A DNA stretch of 64,000 bases from Maylandia zebra (lineage: Eukaryota; Chordata; Actinopteri; Cichliformes; Cichlidae): assembly GCF_041146795.1 (NCBI RefSeq), contig NC_135173.1, forward strand, positions 68,551,251 to 68,615,250. The letters are read 5' to 3'. Position 1 is the first letter of the stretch; every line of letters begins with the position of its first letter. Under the pieces are notes generated by a model that worked only from the letters and a program-made list of their open reading frames with translations, ran no database searches and was not told where the DNA came from. Both the position numbers and the translations under genes were made by a program. Below, piece after piece: positions 34,165 through 47,462 of the stretch.

Positions 34165-37100
34165 GAAAAAGTACTCAGGAGTGTGACAACGTTCGAGTCT
34201 GACTACTTCACAAGGAGTACAAAGAAATGGAAATACTCGAGTACTTCACACCCCAGCCCGTAACCTGCAGACAAATGAAGTACCGAAGTACTCATAAAAA
34301 CTGTAAAAGCTACAAAATAAAGTGCATAAAACACAAAGACTGCTTCATTTTTACATTTTTGAAGTTTCATTAGAATAAAAAGAAAAGAAAGAAGTGCACA
34401 AGTACTTTCACTGTAAGTACACACAAGTATTATAGGCTCCAGCTTGCACCTCAAAGTACTTTGAGTGATTGTTGGGTATTTTGTAAGCTTAATTAGTACT
34501 ACATAATCCTCTGAAGTAGGGCTGTTCGATATAACGATGTGTGTCGGACGACGATATAAAAACATCTGTTGTTTCATTTTACGCTGTTGTTTGTTTCGTG
34601 GTGTCGCAAAATAAACTGTTTACGGTAATATTTGTTCATGTTTGGATGTCATTGTAGTGGCTGTATTCTTAAAGTTCTCTCTTTCTCTTATATTTAATAT
34701 CACCACACTACGGACGCACAGGCGCCTGTTGATGGTAACACCATCGTGTGTCCGCTTGTTTATGTTCCACATAAACCTTTCACAATAAAGCTCAAGATCC
34801 TGTTGAGACTTCAAAATAAACTGAATCACGTGAAAGAGCAGAGTGTTTACAGATGAGAAGCAAAAAAAGACGCCAGGTGCTAAAAAATAAAGCTTAGACT
34901 CAGACGTTAGAGCAGGCTTCTCCCCGCAGCACGCCGTGTAATAAATACTCACAAAGGAAACGGCGCCGTTACAACTTATGTCTAAAAATGTGTCGTTTCA
35001 TGCATCGGTTAAACACTCGACTCCAGCTACATGATGCACAGCTGGAAACACTTCACGCAGGTCGAGCTGCCCGAGATTCACAGACTTTACAGAAAATGTT
35101 ACATGTTTGTGATTTATATCGTTACCGGGACGACGATGTCTTATATCGGCACAGCCCTAATCTGAAACATAGTATCAAGTAGTGAAAAATAAGTAGTAAA
35201 GTACCTCAAAACTGCAGTGATGCTGTAGTAGTACTACTATGTGAGAAAAACTATTCAAGTACTTCCTGTTTTCAAATCCTCAGATTTATGGTTGAAAGAC
35301 TGAAAGCTGAAACTAGTGCAGTAAAAAGTACTTTTAAAAGAATAAACAAAGTATTTTAGCTTCGTGTACTGAGTTTCAGGCTGTGGCGTGAAGTACTTTT
35401 CCTTAGTAGTACTTTGATTTCCTGTGTTGTACTTTAAAAACTGTAATTACACAAAAACTATGCAGTGAAACAAAAAGTACTTTGACTTTCCTTCAAGTTT
35501 AACCAACTCCATTAATACTACGAAGTACTGCATTAGTACATACTACACGTAAACTCATTCAGAGGGAAAAAGTACCATAACTATAGTACTTAACTATTTT
35601 GAAGTACATATTATTATTAACCTAGAAAAAAATACTACGTCATTACTGTAAAGCACAGACAGACGTGTACATAAACATATAAACTAAATACATGTAGTAC
35701 TGCTGAATCGAGCGTACTGTAAGTGGCTCGCAGTACTCCGGTTTGTTGTTTTTAAAAGTACACGATTTAACCACTAGACCTGTTTTCCAAGTACTTCAAT
35801 ACTACACAAGATGCAGTAGTGCCGTCTTACTAATTTAGTAGAAAGTACTTCGTGTCCAAAACTCAACACCTGAGTCATGAAGTACTGTGATTTTCTGTGC
35901 TGTAGTTTAAAGTATTACTCTGATTTGTGTCTAAAACATTCAGGTGCATGTACTTCCTACTGGAGTAAAATATCTCTATACAGTATTAGTATTCGAGGAA
36001 TCTACTTTTCAAGTACTTGAAAACTAAAAACAGGGGAAAGTACTGCATTATACAACCGTCACTGAAAAGCTTTAGTAGTACTAAGAGAATAAAACTGAAG
36101 TACTTCCAGTTTCTGAGCAGCTCAAACACGTATTTAAGTTCAGTAGTACTCTGTTAAAAGTACTTTAAACACAGCCTGAAACCTGAGACAAAGGGACTCA
36201 AAGTACTTTTGTACTGTGTATTTTGTAAGTACCTGCAGTAACAAAACTCTTGTAGAATACAAGAACAGAGTAACAAAAAATACTAATACTCAGGTACATC
36301 TGCTTTATGAGTACATACAACTATTAAAACTGCAGTATTCAGTAGTAAAAAGTTTCCCTTTGAAATGCAGTCTAGAGCAGTACATGTACAGTACCTCAAA
36401 CCTTAGTTAGAAGTAGTAGTACTGTAGTACTAATTAGTAAAAAAGACTTACTTCCATCTTATAGTTTAAGTACAAGTACACAAGAGGACAAATAAACACC
36501 AAAGTACTCCATGGTCCAGGTCATTCAAAAATGTACTTATACATTGTAGTACTGCATTACAAAGTACTTTAAACTGCAGTCTATAACATGGGACAAGTAC
36601 TTTGGTTTACTCATGAATCCACCACTTAGTACACGCCTAAGGTACCAGAAATGTAAATAGTACTGCAGTTCCATTTTACAAATACCTTAAACTTGATAAA
36701 AACTGTAACAAATGTATTTTAGTACTACAAACTACAGCCTGATCCCACGATAAGTACTCCCAGTTACTCTTTTCTATTCAAAAAGTTTGGTTTGTACAGT
36801 ACATTTACTCTTTAAATCTTGTGGAGTACAAATTTGAAGTACTAGAAAATGTAATCATTAACCTTTATTATCCAAGTACCCAGAAATAGTACTTATACTT
36901 ACTGGTAAAAACAACTTTATACTGCAGCCTGAAACAAAGTACTCTGACTGTTTTTAAAAACCTTCATTACTGCAGTACTTCTCTCTGAAATTTACTTCAG
37001 AATGTAAATAAGGATTTTTGTGTACTTCAACTATCAAAATACTTAAAAACTGTACTTAGTAGTACTTTATTACTAGTTCATAAAAGCTACTTTGTACTAT

Positions 37101-37950
37101 AGTCTGAAATGTGAAACAAAGTATTCTGATTTACTGTAGTACATTGTTAAAAAGCTTCATTAGTACACATTTGAATATTTCTACTATCTACATACTTTAA
37201 AACTGCACTTAGATATAGCAGTACACATGAAAAAGTACTTTAAAGAGCACCGTGTACCACAGGACGAGGGTCTGTGTTGTACACGTTTCATTACTGCAGT
37301 GTGTCCCTCTGAAGTGTAGTACAACAGTTTTCCAAGTCCAAAACTATACTACTGTATTACTAATTATTAAAAAAGTACTTTGAATTAGATCCTACTGAAG
37401 TACTTTGTTTAAAAAAAGCTTCATTACTGCAGTACTTCCGTCTGAACTTTACTAGAGTGAAAATAAAAATGTGTGTATACTTTCACTTTCAAAGTACTTT
37501 AAACTGCACTTTGTAGTGCTGCATAACTAATGAATAAAGTAGTACTTCACCAGTCTGGAATATGAAACAAAGTACTCTGATTTACTGTAGTACATTGTTA
37601 AAAAGGCTTCGTTAGTACACACGGAGTGAAAACAGAAACACTTGAATACTTCTATTAACCGAGTACTTTAAACAGCCCTTACTTACAGCAGTAGTGCATT
37701 ACTTATTAATAAAAAAGTAACTGTTACATCCTGAAACAAAGTACTGTGACTTACTGTTTGGTGTTTTTAGTTAGTACACGTCTAAATTTACTGCAGGACA
37801 GATTTAAAGCAACAGAAAGCAAAAATACTCGAGTACTTCTATCCCACCCCGAGGTACAGTAGTACAGCATAAGCGATGAGTAAAAGTACTTTGTGCTCCA
37901 GCCTGCAGCGCGAGCTGGGGGCCCTGAGTACTGGGACCTGTAGTGTTGGG
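34165..37950. repeat. degenerate GTAC/AGTACT-rich array
   Basis: The stretch is packed with AAGTACTT, AGTAGTACT and similar words. I count 23 GTAC tetramers in 36001-36600, where two or three would be expected by chance. Longer phrases recur imperfectly at irregular spacings, often about 170-180 bp, such as GAAACAAAGTACTCTGA and AAAGCTTCATTA. It is interrupted by an hAT-like element at 34517-35159. It lies in phf21a intron 1. I do not recognise an exact family. Confidence 0.8.
34517..35159. mobile_element. hAT-like MITE inserted in the GTAC array
   Basis: The ends TAGGGCTGTTCGATATAA and TTATATCGGCACAGCCCTA are near inverted repeats. The flanks CTCTGAAG and ATCTGAAA agree at 6 of 8 bases, consistent with an old 8-bp duplication. 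There is no long frame. Confidence 0.75.
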
Positions 37951-38897
37951 GTGGGGGGTCCCGGTCCACCTGAGAAGCGTCCATACGTGCAGCACCTGAG
38001 CGGAGGTGCTCGGCGGCTGTTAGCGGGCTGTGGAGGCCGCCGGTTAATTGGAGTAATTGCTCCCCGGGTGGGACGCCAAGTTGTCGGGATAAACTTCCCC
38101 GAGCAGCCCCGCGTGCCTCCGCAGAGGGCCCAAAAAGGGAAGAAATGAAGCTAAAATGGAGGGTTTCAAGATGAAAGCCGCCAAGTGCTTCTTCTTCTTC
38201 TGCTGCGGGAGTTCAAACACTGAAAAGTGGGTTTTTGTTTCGGGCAGACAAATTAATGTTTTATAACCGTGTTATTAAGCCTCTGCGGCCCTGTGGACGC
38301 TCGGTCCCCCCTCGGAGAGCCCCCCGGCCGCCTGTTTGGGAGAACCGTCGCGGTTTACGGGCTGTTTTTCGGTGTTTCGGTGTGAAAAAAACCGTCCGAC
38401 ATTGCTCCGTCTGAGGCTGAGAACAAGTGGATAACGTTAGCCGTAGCCGCTAATGCTAACCATCCTGTTAGCCGCGCGGAGCTAACGCAGCCAGCAGCCA
38501 CGCTGATAACAACTTCCATCAAAGATTAAAAAAAAACACGGCGGCCGAGGGGCGGCAGGGGCCGGGGGCACGGCTCGAATCGGGCTCCAACAGTCCCGAA
38601 AGACGCCATCTTTTTACAAGAGTCAAGAAAAAAAGCCCTGACAGCGAGCAGGCGTCGGTGGGTCCAAGTTACATCGGCCCCTTGTCCTCCAGAATATCAA
38701 CTCCTAGAATAAGAAACAGAGCAGCTAAACACACAGAAACACACGGGAACACAGCGGACACACACCGGCCGACAGCCCCGCACACCTGCCCGCAAACAGC
38801 CGCAGACAATCGACCACGGGCGGCCGCAGGAGACGCGTAAAGTTTGACAGCAGGGAAAATTAAAGTTATGAAATTAAAAAGCCCAATGTGCACTTAC

Positions 38898-39240
38898 TCA
38901 GCAGCAGTCCTCCTCTGGATTAATTAAATATATATGTGTGTAAGAAGCCGATCCGCGGTGAAACAGAGGCGCACACACAGCCCGGCCGCCTCCTCCCCGC
39001 GGGGCTGGACCCAGCTGTCGTGTTTCGGGGTGACTTTTAGTGGAAATTGTGTAAAAAGAGAGAAACTGAAGCTACAAAACAAGAAGAACTCTTCTTCAAT
39101 CTCATTCAGCTCAGCCTCAGCACATCACAGATCCCTGCGCCGCGGAGCTGGACGAAGGGGCACAAAAACTCCTCGCGGCTCCGGCGGGAGCTCGCTTATC
39201 CGCCGGGGAGCGGTCGATGTCGGTCCTTATGGCCGTTAAA
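38898..39240 (-). promoter_or_regulatory. phf21a: candidate phf21a promoter and 5' UTR exon
   Basis: The region 37.95-39.3 kb is CpG-rich. On the minus strand a strong donor GCTGA|gtaagtgc ends an exon at 38898. It lies upstream of coding exon 1, which opens with an acceptor and so needs an upstream exon. The exon's right end and the transcription start are not visible; 39240 is a rough limit. Confidence 0.5.
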
Positions 39241-39299
39241 GTTCGTTAAATCGGGCCGATGAGCGAGCCGAGGCGCGGGGGGGATGTGTTCGGGAAGCG

Positions 39300-41305
39300 G
39301 ACTACTTTTTGTGTCGGTGCGGCGAATTTATTTCACTTTGCCTAAGGAACGGCGGTGCTGCGACTCCCATTGCCTAGGGAAAAAACCCGGATGTAAACTC
39401 AGTGAAACTCTATGGGGAGAAAGTCACACACACACACACCGTGAAACTCGGCGGCGGAGCGGAGCACTTTGTTGTGTTGTTGTGTTACCGACCAGCTCCG
39501 CGCAGCACGCCGCCCTTCAGCCTCCACGTTCGGCTGCTCGCTGCTGGACCCGCCGGACTGTTGCACTTTGTGGAGGAAAAGGAGGAGGAGGCCCCTTTTC
39601 TCCTGCTTCCAGAGAAACGAATAAATAACTCCGTGGAGGAATGTGACCACAGAATAAACTCACAGAAGCCAAACGGGAAACAAATCTGAGGTGCTTCTTC
39701 ATTTTATGATGTCGTCATGCACAGTTATTGTTCAGGCTTTCATATTTTCCTGCCCTTGGCCTCAGCTGTTAAAGCCCCTTTTTGTAATTACCCCGCAAAT
39801 TGTAATTAAAACTTTCAGCAGCAGGGGGCAGAGTTTCATCAGTGCCTGGGTAATGTCTAAGTAAAATGTTACAGGGGCTCTATGTAACCTTAGAAAGCAC
39901 CCGTAGCTGTTATAGGTCTGTTATAGGTCTTAGCCTGGTAGCAATAAGTTGTTATTACACACAGGAAACTTCCAGCACGGTCTCACACTAGCTCCTGAAA
40001 CAAACACAGCTTATAATCTGTTCGTTCGTGTTCCTCGCTTTTTCTTTCTTTCTCCTTCACGTGTTTGTAGTCTGTGTGAATCTGCAGTTTCCACACAGAG
40101 ATTAACAACAGCTACATCATCTGTCCGGGTTCATGAGGGACACTGACGGTAGGTGACTGCGAGGCAGACGAGGATCTGAGAGGTCAGCAATCCCAGAAAA
40201 GTGGTGGACAGCTGTACCCATGACCGAAAGGAGGGACACAGACACGGGTGGAGACTGCATAGGTGAGGAGGAAAGAAAGAGAGGAAACAGGAAGTGAAAA
40301 AAGGAAACATGAGGGTGATGAATGAAGACGGGGTGACACAAAAAGTGAAACAAGCCTGGCCTCTGCACCGTCAGCCCCGAGTGACCCCAGGAGCCAGGTG
40401 TTGGAGACCCATTTGATCCTGGGGGCGGGACTTGTGGCCTCCACCACCCACAGGAAGTGGTCCATCAACAAAACTGAGGAACCTATTGCATTTCTATATT
40501 TGATGTGTGTTCCTGGTTTGAGACGGGGCCAGTTTGATATTTCTGTTCAGGGTCGTTACAGCCAACTGTAACCTTACTTTAGAGAGATGGCTCGATTAAT
40601 AGACTGATTGATCTATCGATAGACTGATAGAAAAGCAGCTGTCGCCGTCTCACAGCTGGAGGCCGGAGGACTCGGAGTTCTGCTGTTTTCTGTATTCCAA
40701 ACTCGTCTGTTTCAATGTGTTTCTATTGTTTCTACTTTTAGCTCTGTAAGTGGATGCATTGACCAAAAAACAGCCACTAGAGGGGGATGTGACACAGTCA
40801 AACACATCAGACTGTTCCTGACTTCCTGCTCGTCTGCTGGGGTCCAAACACCGACCCGTGGACCAGAAAAGGCCCTCCAGCACAGTATCAGTTTCTATTT
40901 CCCTAGAATATGAAAGTCTTTTTTTCTCTCATGTCTGATGAGCATTATCTCAAGGTTTTAATGAAGTTTTATTACCAGGATGTTTACTCTTTGTTTTGTT
41001 CTGCGCAGTTTATTTCTCTTTAATGTTTGCATCTGTTTCCTGTGAGGATATTATTTCATAATTGTGGTAGAAAGTCATCCATGTTTCTTCAGTCAGGGCT
41101 TTTCACATCATACTCTCTGTGTTTCTCAGTAAACATACTTCCTGGGCGCAGGAACTGGCTGTCTCACATTTTCCTCTGCAGCAGCGGCACAGCAGCCCCA
41201 CCTGCTGGTCACGCAGGGTGAAGCACCTGTGAACTGTTTAGTCTGACTTCCATCACTCATTTTCTTCCATCTATCAAAAACAGACATGTATAGGAAATGA
41301 TTATT

Positions 41306-41363
<58 letters not shown>

Positions 41364-43564
41364 CAGTCAGATTTTTTTATGTAACCTTTATTTATACAGG
41401 AAGGGTTAGACGTGTTTCTGACAAACATATTAAAGTTACAACAATAACAAGACCTAAAAAAATCATAAAAAGCGAAACTGGTCTGTTTTGAAGTTTTCTC
41501 TAAAAGTATTTACACACAGGAGAACAAAACCTCTGTTCATGTTCACGGAGCAGCGCCCTCTAGTGGTGGTTGAAAAAAGTCTATATTTTTAAACACCTTT
41601 ATCACGTGTTGTTTTTTTCTGTAGTGCTGACTAACCTACCTGCTCTGTGTGAAAAAGTCCTTACCCCCCCGTGAAATCACACATTCACTTTGATTAACCT
41701 CTTTTTTTTCTGTTTCAGACCTGCTGATTATAAATCAGTTAAACAGAAGCTGTGTGACAAAGTGAAGCAGGCTGAAGGATGTTAAACAGCAGCACAGCAC
41801 ATCTCGCCACGATTGCACTTCATTTGTGAACAGCAGAGACCAGGCAGCTGCCTTTGCTGCTAAAACCGTGTGCAGGAAAACATGAAACCCGGGAGCAGTC
41901 GGACTGTAAAACATAAAACTGTGACGCTCCGTTTAACACGTGCAGGTATTTTTCTGGAAAACATCATCAGGCCTGCGTGCACAGGTGAGGAAGCAGAGAC
42001 GTAACTCAGGTGTTCTGCACTTTATTTCCTTTTCATATCAAAGAGCAGGTATCCTCACTAACTCTACTTTATTCTGAAGGCTTGGAAACGACTGAGAAGC
42101 TGCTCTTTTGCGTCCTCGCCACCTCTCCAGCCTCAGCCAGATTTAATCCTTCACTCCTTAAAACTGGAAGAATTTCACTTTGCAACACGAGTCCGAATTA
42201 GGACTCACGTTCACTATGCTAAAAGTTTGTATCCTGGATCACGTGTAGTAGAAGGAGGTAGGTAGGATGGAGGTCAGGGTGGATGGGACTGTGACTCGAA
42301 CCTCCAGTAAGACTCCAGAAAACCCCACCGAGCTAAAACCACAAAGAGACTCGAACCTGTCAGGACCAAGGTGAGAACATCGCCGTGATACTCAGACGCA
42401 GACATCCAGGAAGACGTCTGTCCTCCACCGCCGACTGGGCCCGGACCAATCAGATGGCTCGGTGCTGTGACTGACACTAACCCAATCAGAGAGCAGCAGA
42501 TCCATCATCTGCTGGGTAATGACTTCCTGGCCTCATTAGATGCTGCTAACTGCATTATTGTCTCCGCGCTGTGTGTCGATTAGTTTTCCTAAGCGCCTGC
42601 TCTGCTTTGAAAAGCAGCTCTAGCTGTTTCTGCTCTCCTCAGATGAAACTTCAGATCTGAGTGTAAACGTGTTAAAAAAACAATTGGGAGGCCGGGACAC
42701 CAGATCTGGTTTGGATCTCTGTCAGCGTGCACACAGGTCCTCATTGGGATGTTTTCTTGGTTTCAGAGCACTTATCACACAGTTAAAAGTGTGTTCAGAG
42801 TGTGTGCCACCCATTCTTTAATAACTGTAATTATGACTGCTGCAGTAAAGAGCAAAGCAAAGCTATAGCAGAGCAAACTGAGCTTTTACAGAGCGAACAT
42901 CATCTTCTGCTCTTTTCCTGATGACAGCAGGTTTCCATGACTGTGTGGCAGCACAATTATTTAACACTGAATCCCAGTAAATCTGCTCCTGATCAGCATC
43001 CCGTCAGACTGCTGCTTCACACTCAGCGCTGAAACATGGAGTGAATGGTGAGCCTGCAGTTCCTCTGATGTCCACTAGAAGCTGGCTCCAAACCTGAGTC
43101 AGACTTCCATGCTAACGGCTGTGGCTGCTAGCTTTGCTTGAACCGTGCTTGTGCTGTTGGAGCCTTCATGTGACCCAAGACATGTGTGCTGTGAGGTCAC
43201 TGTGCTAACAGACCACCAAAGTGATGAAATTCTAGGATTATATTTGGATACCTGAGGAGCATGTATCTGTGTGTGTGGATGCAGACCGACGACCAAGCTT
43301 TGGCTCACAATCCAAACAGGGTTACCTGAAAATATCCGGGACGCCAGTGGGTGACATTACAGGGCTGTGACGCTCATCTCTGGGTTAGCAAAGACACTGA
43401 TGAACGTTGAGGTGAGCGTTTCAAATGACCACCAATAGAAGGGAAAGAGACACAAAACAAAACAATGACCTCAAAAATGTCAGCAGAGACGTAAAACAAC
43501 CTCAAATAAACACAAAAACAACGCTGGGTTAACATGTGATGGGTGGTAAAAATATTATTCCTTT
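39300..43564. other. intergenic DNA, no gene supported
   Basis: It contains the CA repeat at 41.3 kb, a Tc1-like scrap at about 41.64-41.80 kb (GACAAAGTGAAGCAGGCT) and a degenerate ACACAAAA-type run near 43.45 kb. The open frames here have no domain. Confidence 0.45.
41308..41362. repeat. (CA)n microsatellite
   Basis: About 27 CA dinucleotides without interruption. Confidence 0.98.
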
Positions 43565-43572
43565 ATGTAGAG

Positions 43573-45004
43573 CAGGGGTCGGCAACCTTTCTGATGATGA
43601 GTGCATCTAAAATCTCCTCAGAAGTCAGTGTGCCGTATGACTGCATTAGCAATAAATGTAATAACGCTCTATATGAACAGTTACACACTTAATATAACAA
43701 CTTTATAGGATTACATTTGTTCACAGATGTTGGCAGCGAATAGTTATCAGACACAAAAAAAGACTTTTTATCCATAACAGCAAATGGACTGTACAACAGA
43801 AAATACAAATGCTATTTATGGTCTCCTCACAACCATGAAAACAAATGCTGTTGTGACAGTGATGTACAGTCTTGTTGGTATATTTATGATTTCTATACAT
43901 TTGACATCAGATTAAAACTTTGGTTGTAAGATTCAGATAATTATTTAATAAAAGCGAGACATTTTAAATGATAATAAGAAAGAAAAGTATTTCTTTGTGC
44001 CCCCCTCTCCCTGTTAATGCCCTACATGGCCCCCTGGCAACACTTTGCTAGACCCGCCCCTGCACAGTTACCAGCTGTCAGCTACTTAGAAAAGGATCCT
44101 GGTGTTATTTGTCTCTCAGAAACAGTTCATAACTTCAACTCATTCATGTCACCTAAAAGGTAAACCTGTTTCTCCATCACCTGTTCAGCTCTGATGGTTC
44201 AGTAAGGACATCTCCTGGTTTCATCTTCATGTTTCCCTCTCACCACATATCCAAACCAACATCATGACCAGCAGCTTTACAGCTGTGGCTCCAGCAAACA
44301 TCAGCTGATACTAGAAATTAATATTAAATAAATTCTAACAACAGCTGATCAAGCTTAAACGTGCTGCTGTTGTTTAGCGCGACATCGGCTGGTTTCCTCT
44401 TTCTGGCGCAAAGTGGGCGATAAACAAACAAGAGAGCTGATCAGCTGATCATTGATCAGTTTCATGATTGAAGTAGAAACAGGAGAGGGAGGGGGGAGGA
44501 TGAGAGAAGAAGAGGCAGCTGTGCAGCAAAGACACAGAATAACTGCAGCTTTGTCTTTTTCATTCTAGCTAAAGTCCGGGACAAACTGTTCCTTTTCACC
44601 TCAATAAGAAACGTAATATTTTCTCTGAATGCGGGACGATTACGTTTTTTACAGGACGGTTGGAAACTCTAATAATTAACCTTATAAATAAAGTTCAACA
44701 TCAGTAACATCATAGCACCACCCAGCTGTATAGAAACTCTGTCATGCTAGCTCACGCAGTACGAGTTATTGTAACTGACTGTAAAAAGTCAGAATAACGA
44801 AAATAAACTCCACCTAAACCTGGTTCATATCTGACCCAGATAGACTGCAGGTCATAACTTCTTTCCTGAAGTTCAGTTCACCTGACACTCGGACCGGCGG
44901 CCGCCTCGGGTCTCTGCTCCTTCTGCCCCCCCCGATGGCCAATCCAGCTATGGTCGTGTCATCAGTTAACCCTTGGCACGCGTGCCCAGGGTTGCCGACC
45001 CCTG
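43573..45004. mobile_element. hAT-type element, 1.4 kb
   Basis: Both ends carry CAGGGGTCGGCAACC as inverted repeats, and a perfect 8-bp duplication ATGTAGAG flanks it (43565-43572, 45005-45012). The interior lacks an intact transposase. A motif CTAGACCCGCCCCTG at about 44050 looks like the end of a second, nested element. Confidence 0.92.
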
Positions 45005-45835
45005 ATGTAGAGAGTGGAGCCTGAAATGTCCACTAGAGGCCGGCCAGCCAGGCATGGGAGGGGCTTACTGTTCACAGAAATCAAACTGAACAAACGTCTG
45101 CTGGGAATCAGCTGCTGAGTTTGTAAACCTGAAGCTTTCTCTCACGGTTTGGTTTCTTTTCACACAGAGGAAGCGCCAACGAAAGCCGCTACAAGCTGCA
45201 TGACACCATCCTGTCTGCTGACTGGCCAGATGTGTCTGAGGGCGGGAACAACAACTGCAACATACCCGACCACACCTGGCAAACTAGAGTTTGGACCGAC
45301 ACGCCTCCTCCAGAGCATCCCAGTGCAGTGACCTCGTTCACATCTACACAAACGCACACGAGTCTGACTTCAGTGTGGAAAGCAGCGCAGGTGTGACAGG
45401 TACAACCTAACGATGTGTCTACTCGACCTGAAAGGATACATGAAGAAGTGAAATGCAGGCACGTTGGTGTAGAGCAACAGTGAAGTGCACTCAGATCAGC
45501 CCACAGTGCTGCTGATGCTGCACTGCGACCATCCATGCGGTGAAACCAGCCTATGATGACATAACCGCAGCTCCTCTCTTACTTTTTCAGCCGTGTGGAA
45601 GTGACTCATGACCGGGCTCGTGTGAATCAAAGCAGATTGTTGACTAGCTTTCATAACACTCTTTATGTAAGGGAGGTTCAGCAGCGGTTCGGGGGTGGAC
45701 GTGAAGCCTCTACACCTGCCTCCAGCTCCACTCCACATCTCCTGAACATCCACACACCTTCTCCTCCACCCGTCGGACGCGATTCGGCAACGGCCTCGGG
45801 ATGAGAAGTTCATTTATATCACAGCTACACTCACA

Positions 45836-46150
45836 ACCGTGGCTCAGGAGGTTGGGAAGCGTATCTGTAACCGGAAGGTCGCCGGTTCGATCCCTGGGCT
45901 CTCTGTCCTGGTCGTTGTGTCCTTGGGCAAGACACTTTACCCTACCGCCTACTGGCGTTGGCCAAAGGGGCCGATGGCGTGATATGGCGGCCTCGCTTCT
46001 GTCAATCTGCCCCAGGGCAGCTGTGGCTACAACCGTAGCTGCCTCCACCAGTGTGTGAATGTGAGAGTGAATGAATAGTGGTATTGTAAAGCGCTTTGGG
46101 TGCCTTGAAAAGCGCTATATAAATCCAATCCATTATTATTATTATTATTA
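45836..46150 (+). repeat. tRNA-derived SINE, near full length
   Basis: It starts with an A-box-like GTGGCTCAGGAGGTTGGG, has an exact B box GGTTCGATCCC 40-50 nt on, and ends in TGTAAAGCGCTTTGGG..CGCTATATAAATCC with a TTA/ATT tail, the ending shared with L2-type LINEs. A partial copy of the same family is at about 31.96-32.10 kb. Confidence 0.88.
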
Positions 46151-46299
46151 CTTCCTGTAGTACGCCAGCAGCTTCAGCTCCCAGTGCAAGAAACCTCAGC
46201 TTCTGTCAGGATTCAAACCGACCCAGGACGAGCAAAATACAACAGCAGGAGCTGAGCTTCTAACAGCAAAGGGAGAACTAAACAGTGACAAGAACAGAG

Positions 46300-46670
46300 A
46301 CCAAAATGTCCCCAAGGAAATGCAAAATATTCAAAAAGGATCACAAATGTAAAAAAACTCATAAAACAAAGCAAAGTTTCTGAAAGATGATGAAATGAGA
46401 CAACAAGAAGCTCACAAAGACACGCGACGCGAGCATCAAGCTACACCCCTAAACGATCAGAGACACAAAAATATCACAAAAAAGAAAAAAGAAATGTCCG
46501 AAAAATGGCCACAAATGCCAAAACTCATTTAAAGTGAAGCAATATTTCTCCAAAATGCCAAAGTGGGACAACAAAGTGACCAAGAAGACATGAAAAAATG
46601 TCCAGAATAAACAAGAAGGTGTCACAAAAGGAACCGAAATAAATCCGGAAAGGATCATACAGAGACAGAA
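46300..46670. repeat. degenerate A-rich CACAAAA-type repeat
   Basis: Loose repeats of phrases such as GACACAAAAATATCACAAA, AATGCCAAA and GACAACAAAGTGACC occur. Comparable runs occur near 29.85 and 43.45 kb. There is no exact unit. Confidence 0.5.
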
Positions 46671-47176
46671 AATCTGAAGTTCGTAAAGCTGTCCGCTCTG
46701 TGGTTGTTCTCCAGCAGTTCAAAAGCTGCTGTAACGATGTCCCACTTTGTCCCACAGGCCTCCAACATAAGCTCGTCCCACTTTGCAGTGATAACGTGCC
46801 GGAGTTATTAACAATTTGGTTCCAAACTAAACTGCGAGAAAACAAACTGCCGACTTTGTTGTTTCTCATGGTTCCCACGCCTAAACTCATGTGACAAATG
46901 TTCATATTTTCTTGTATTTTTTTAAACTCTTGTTAAAAATGCTGTAATCTGTTCCTCTTCAGTACTAATGAACATGATTTTCACAGCATACATCCCAACC
47001 CGTTTCCTGCTCCACACCACAGTAATGCCCAGTGTAGTTCCCGGGTCGTTTCACATCAGCGGTTCTTCTATATTTGAGCTGAAGCAGGAACCATTAATGT
47101 TTAACTCCAAGCTGAAGCTGCAGTGGAGTATTTGCTTTACCTGCACGAGATGAAAAAGACGCCGACTCCCTTTTAA

Positions 47177-47458
47177 CCTCCTGAGACCTGAACTCTTCCA
47201 CAGCAGCATTTTTAATTTCTCTTTGATATTTGGGCTGATTGGGGCCCGATGAATGTAAAAACAAAGAATTACCAGATTTTTGCTTTTAAGACAAATGAGA
47301 GCCACATATGAGGATATTTGTTTAACATGTTGATAGAACAGTGGCAGTATAATGTCCTCGTAAGTGGATATCAGGCCCATGTAGAGGAAAACTGAGTATT
47401 TTGGTCTAAATAACCCAAAATGTGATGTCCACATATGTGGATGCCAAGTCCTAGGAGG
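47177..47458. mobile_element. piggyBac-type MITE with TTAA flanks
   Basis: TTAA sits at both borders (47173-47176 and 47459-47462). The ends CCTCCTGAGACCTG and, inverted, CCTCCTAGGACTTG match at 11 of 14 positions. At 282 bp with no transposase it is non-autonomous. Confidence 0.8.
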
Positions 47459-47462
47459 TTAA

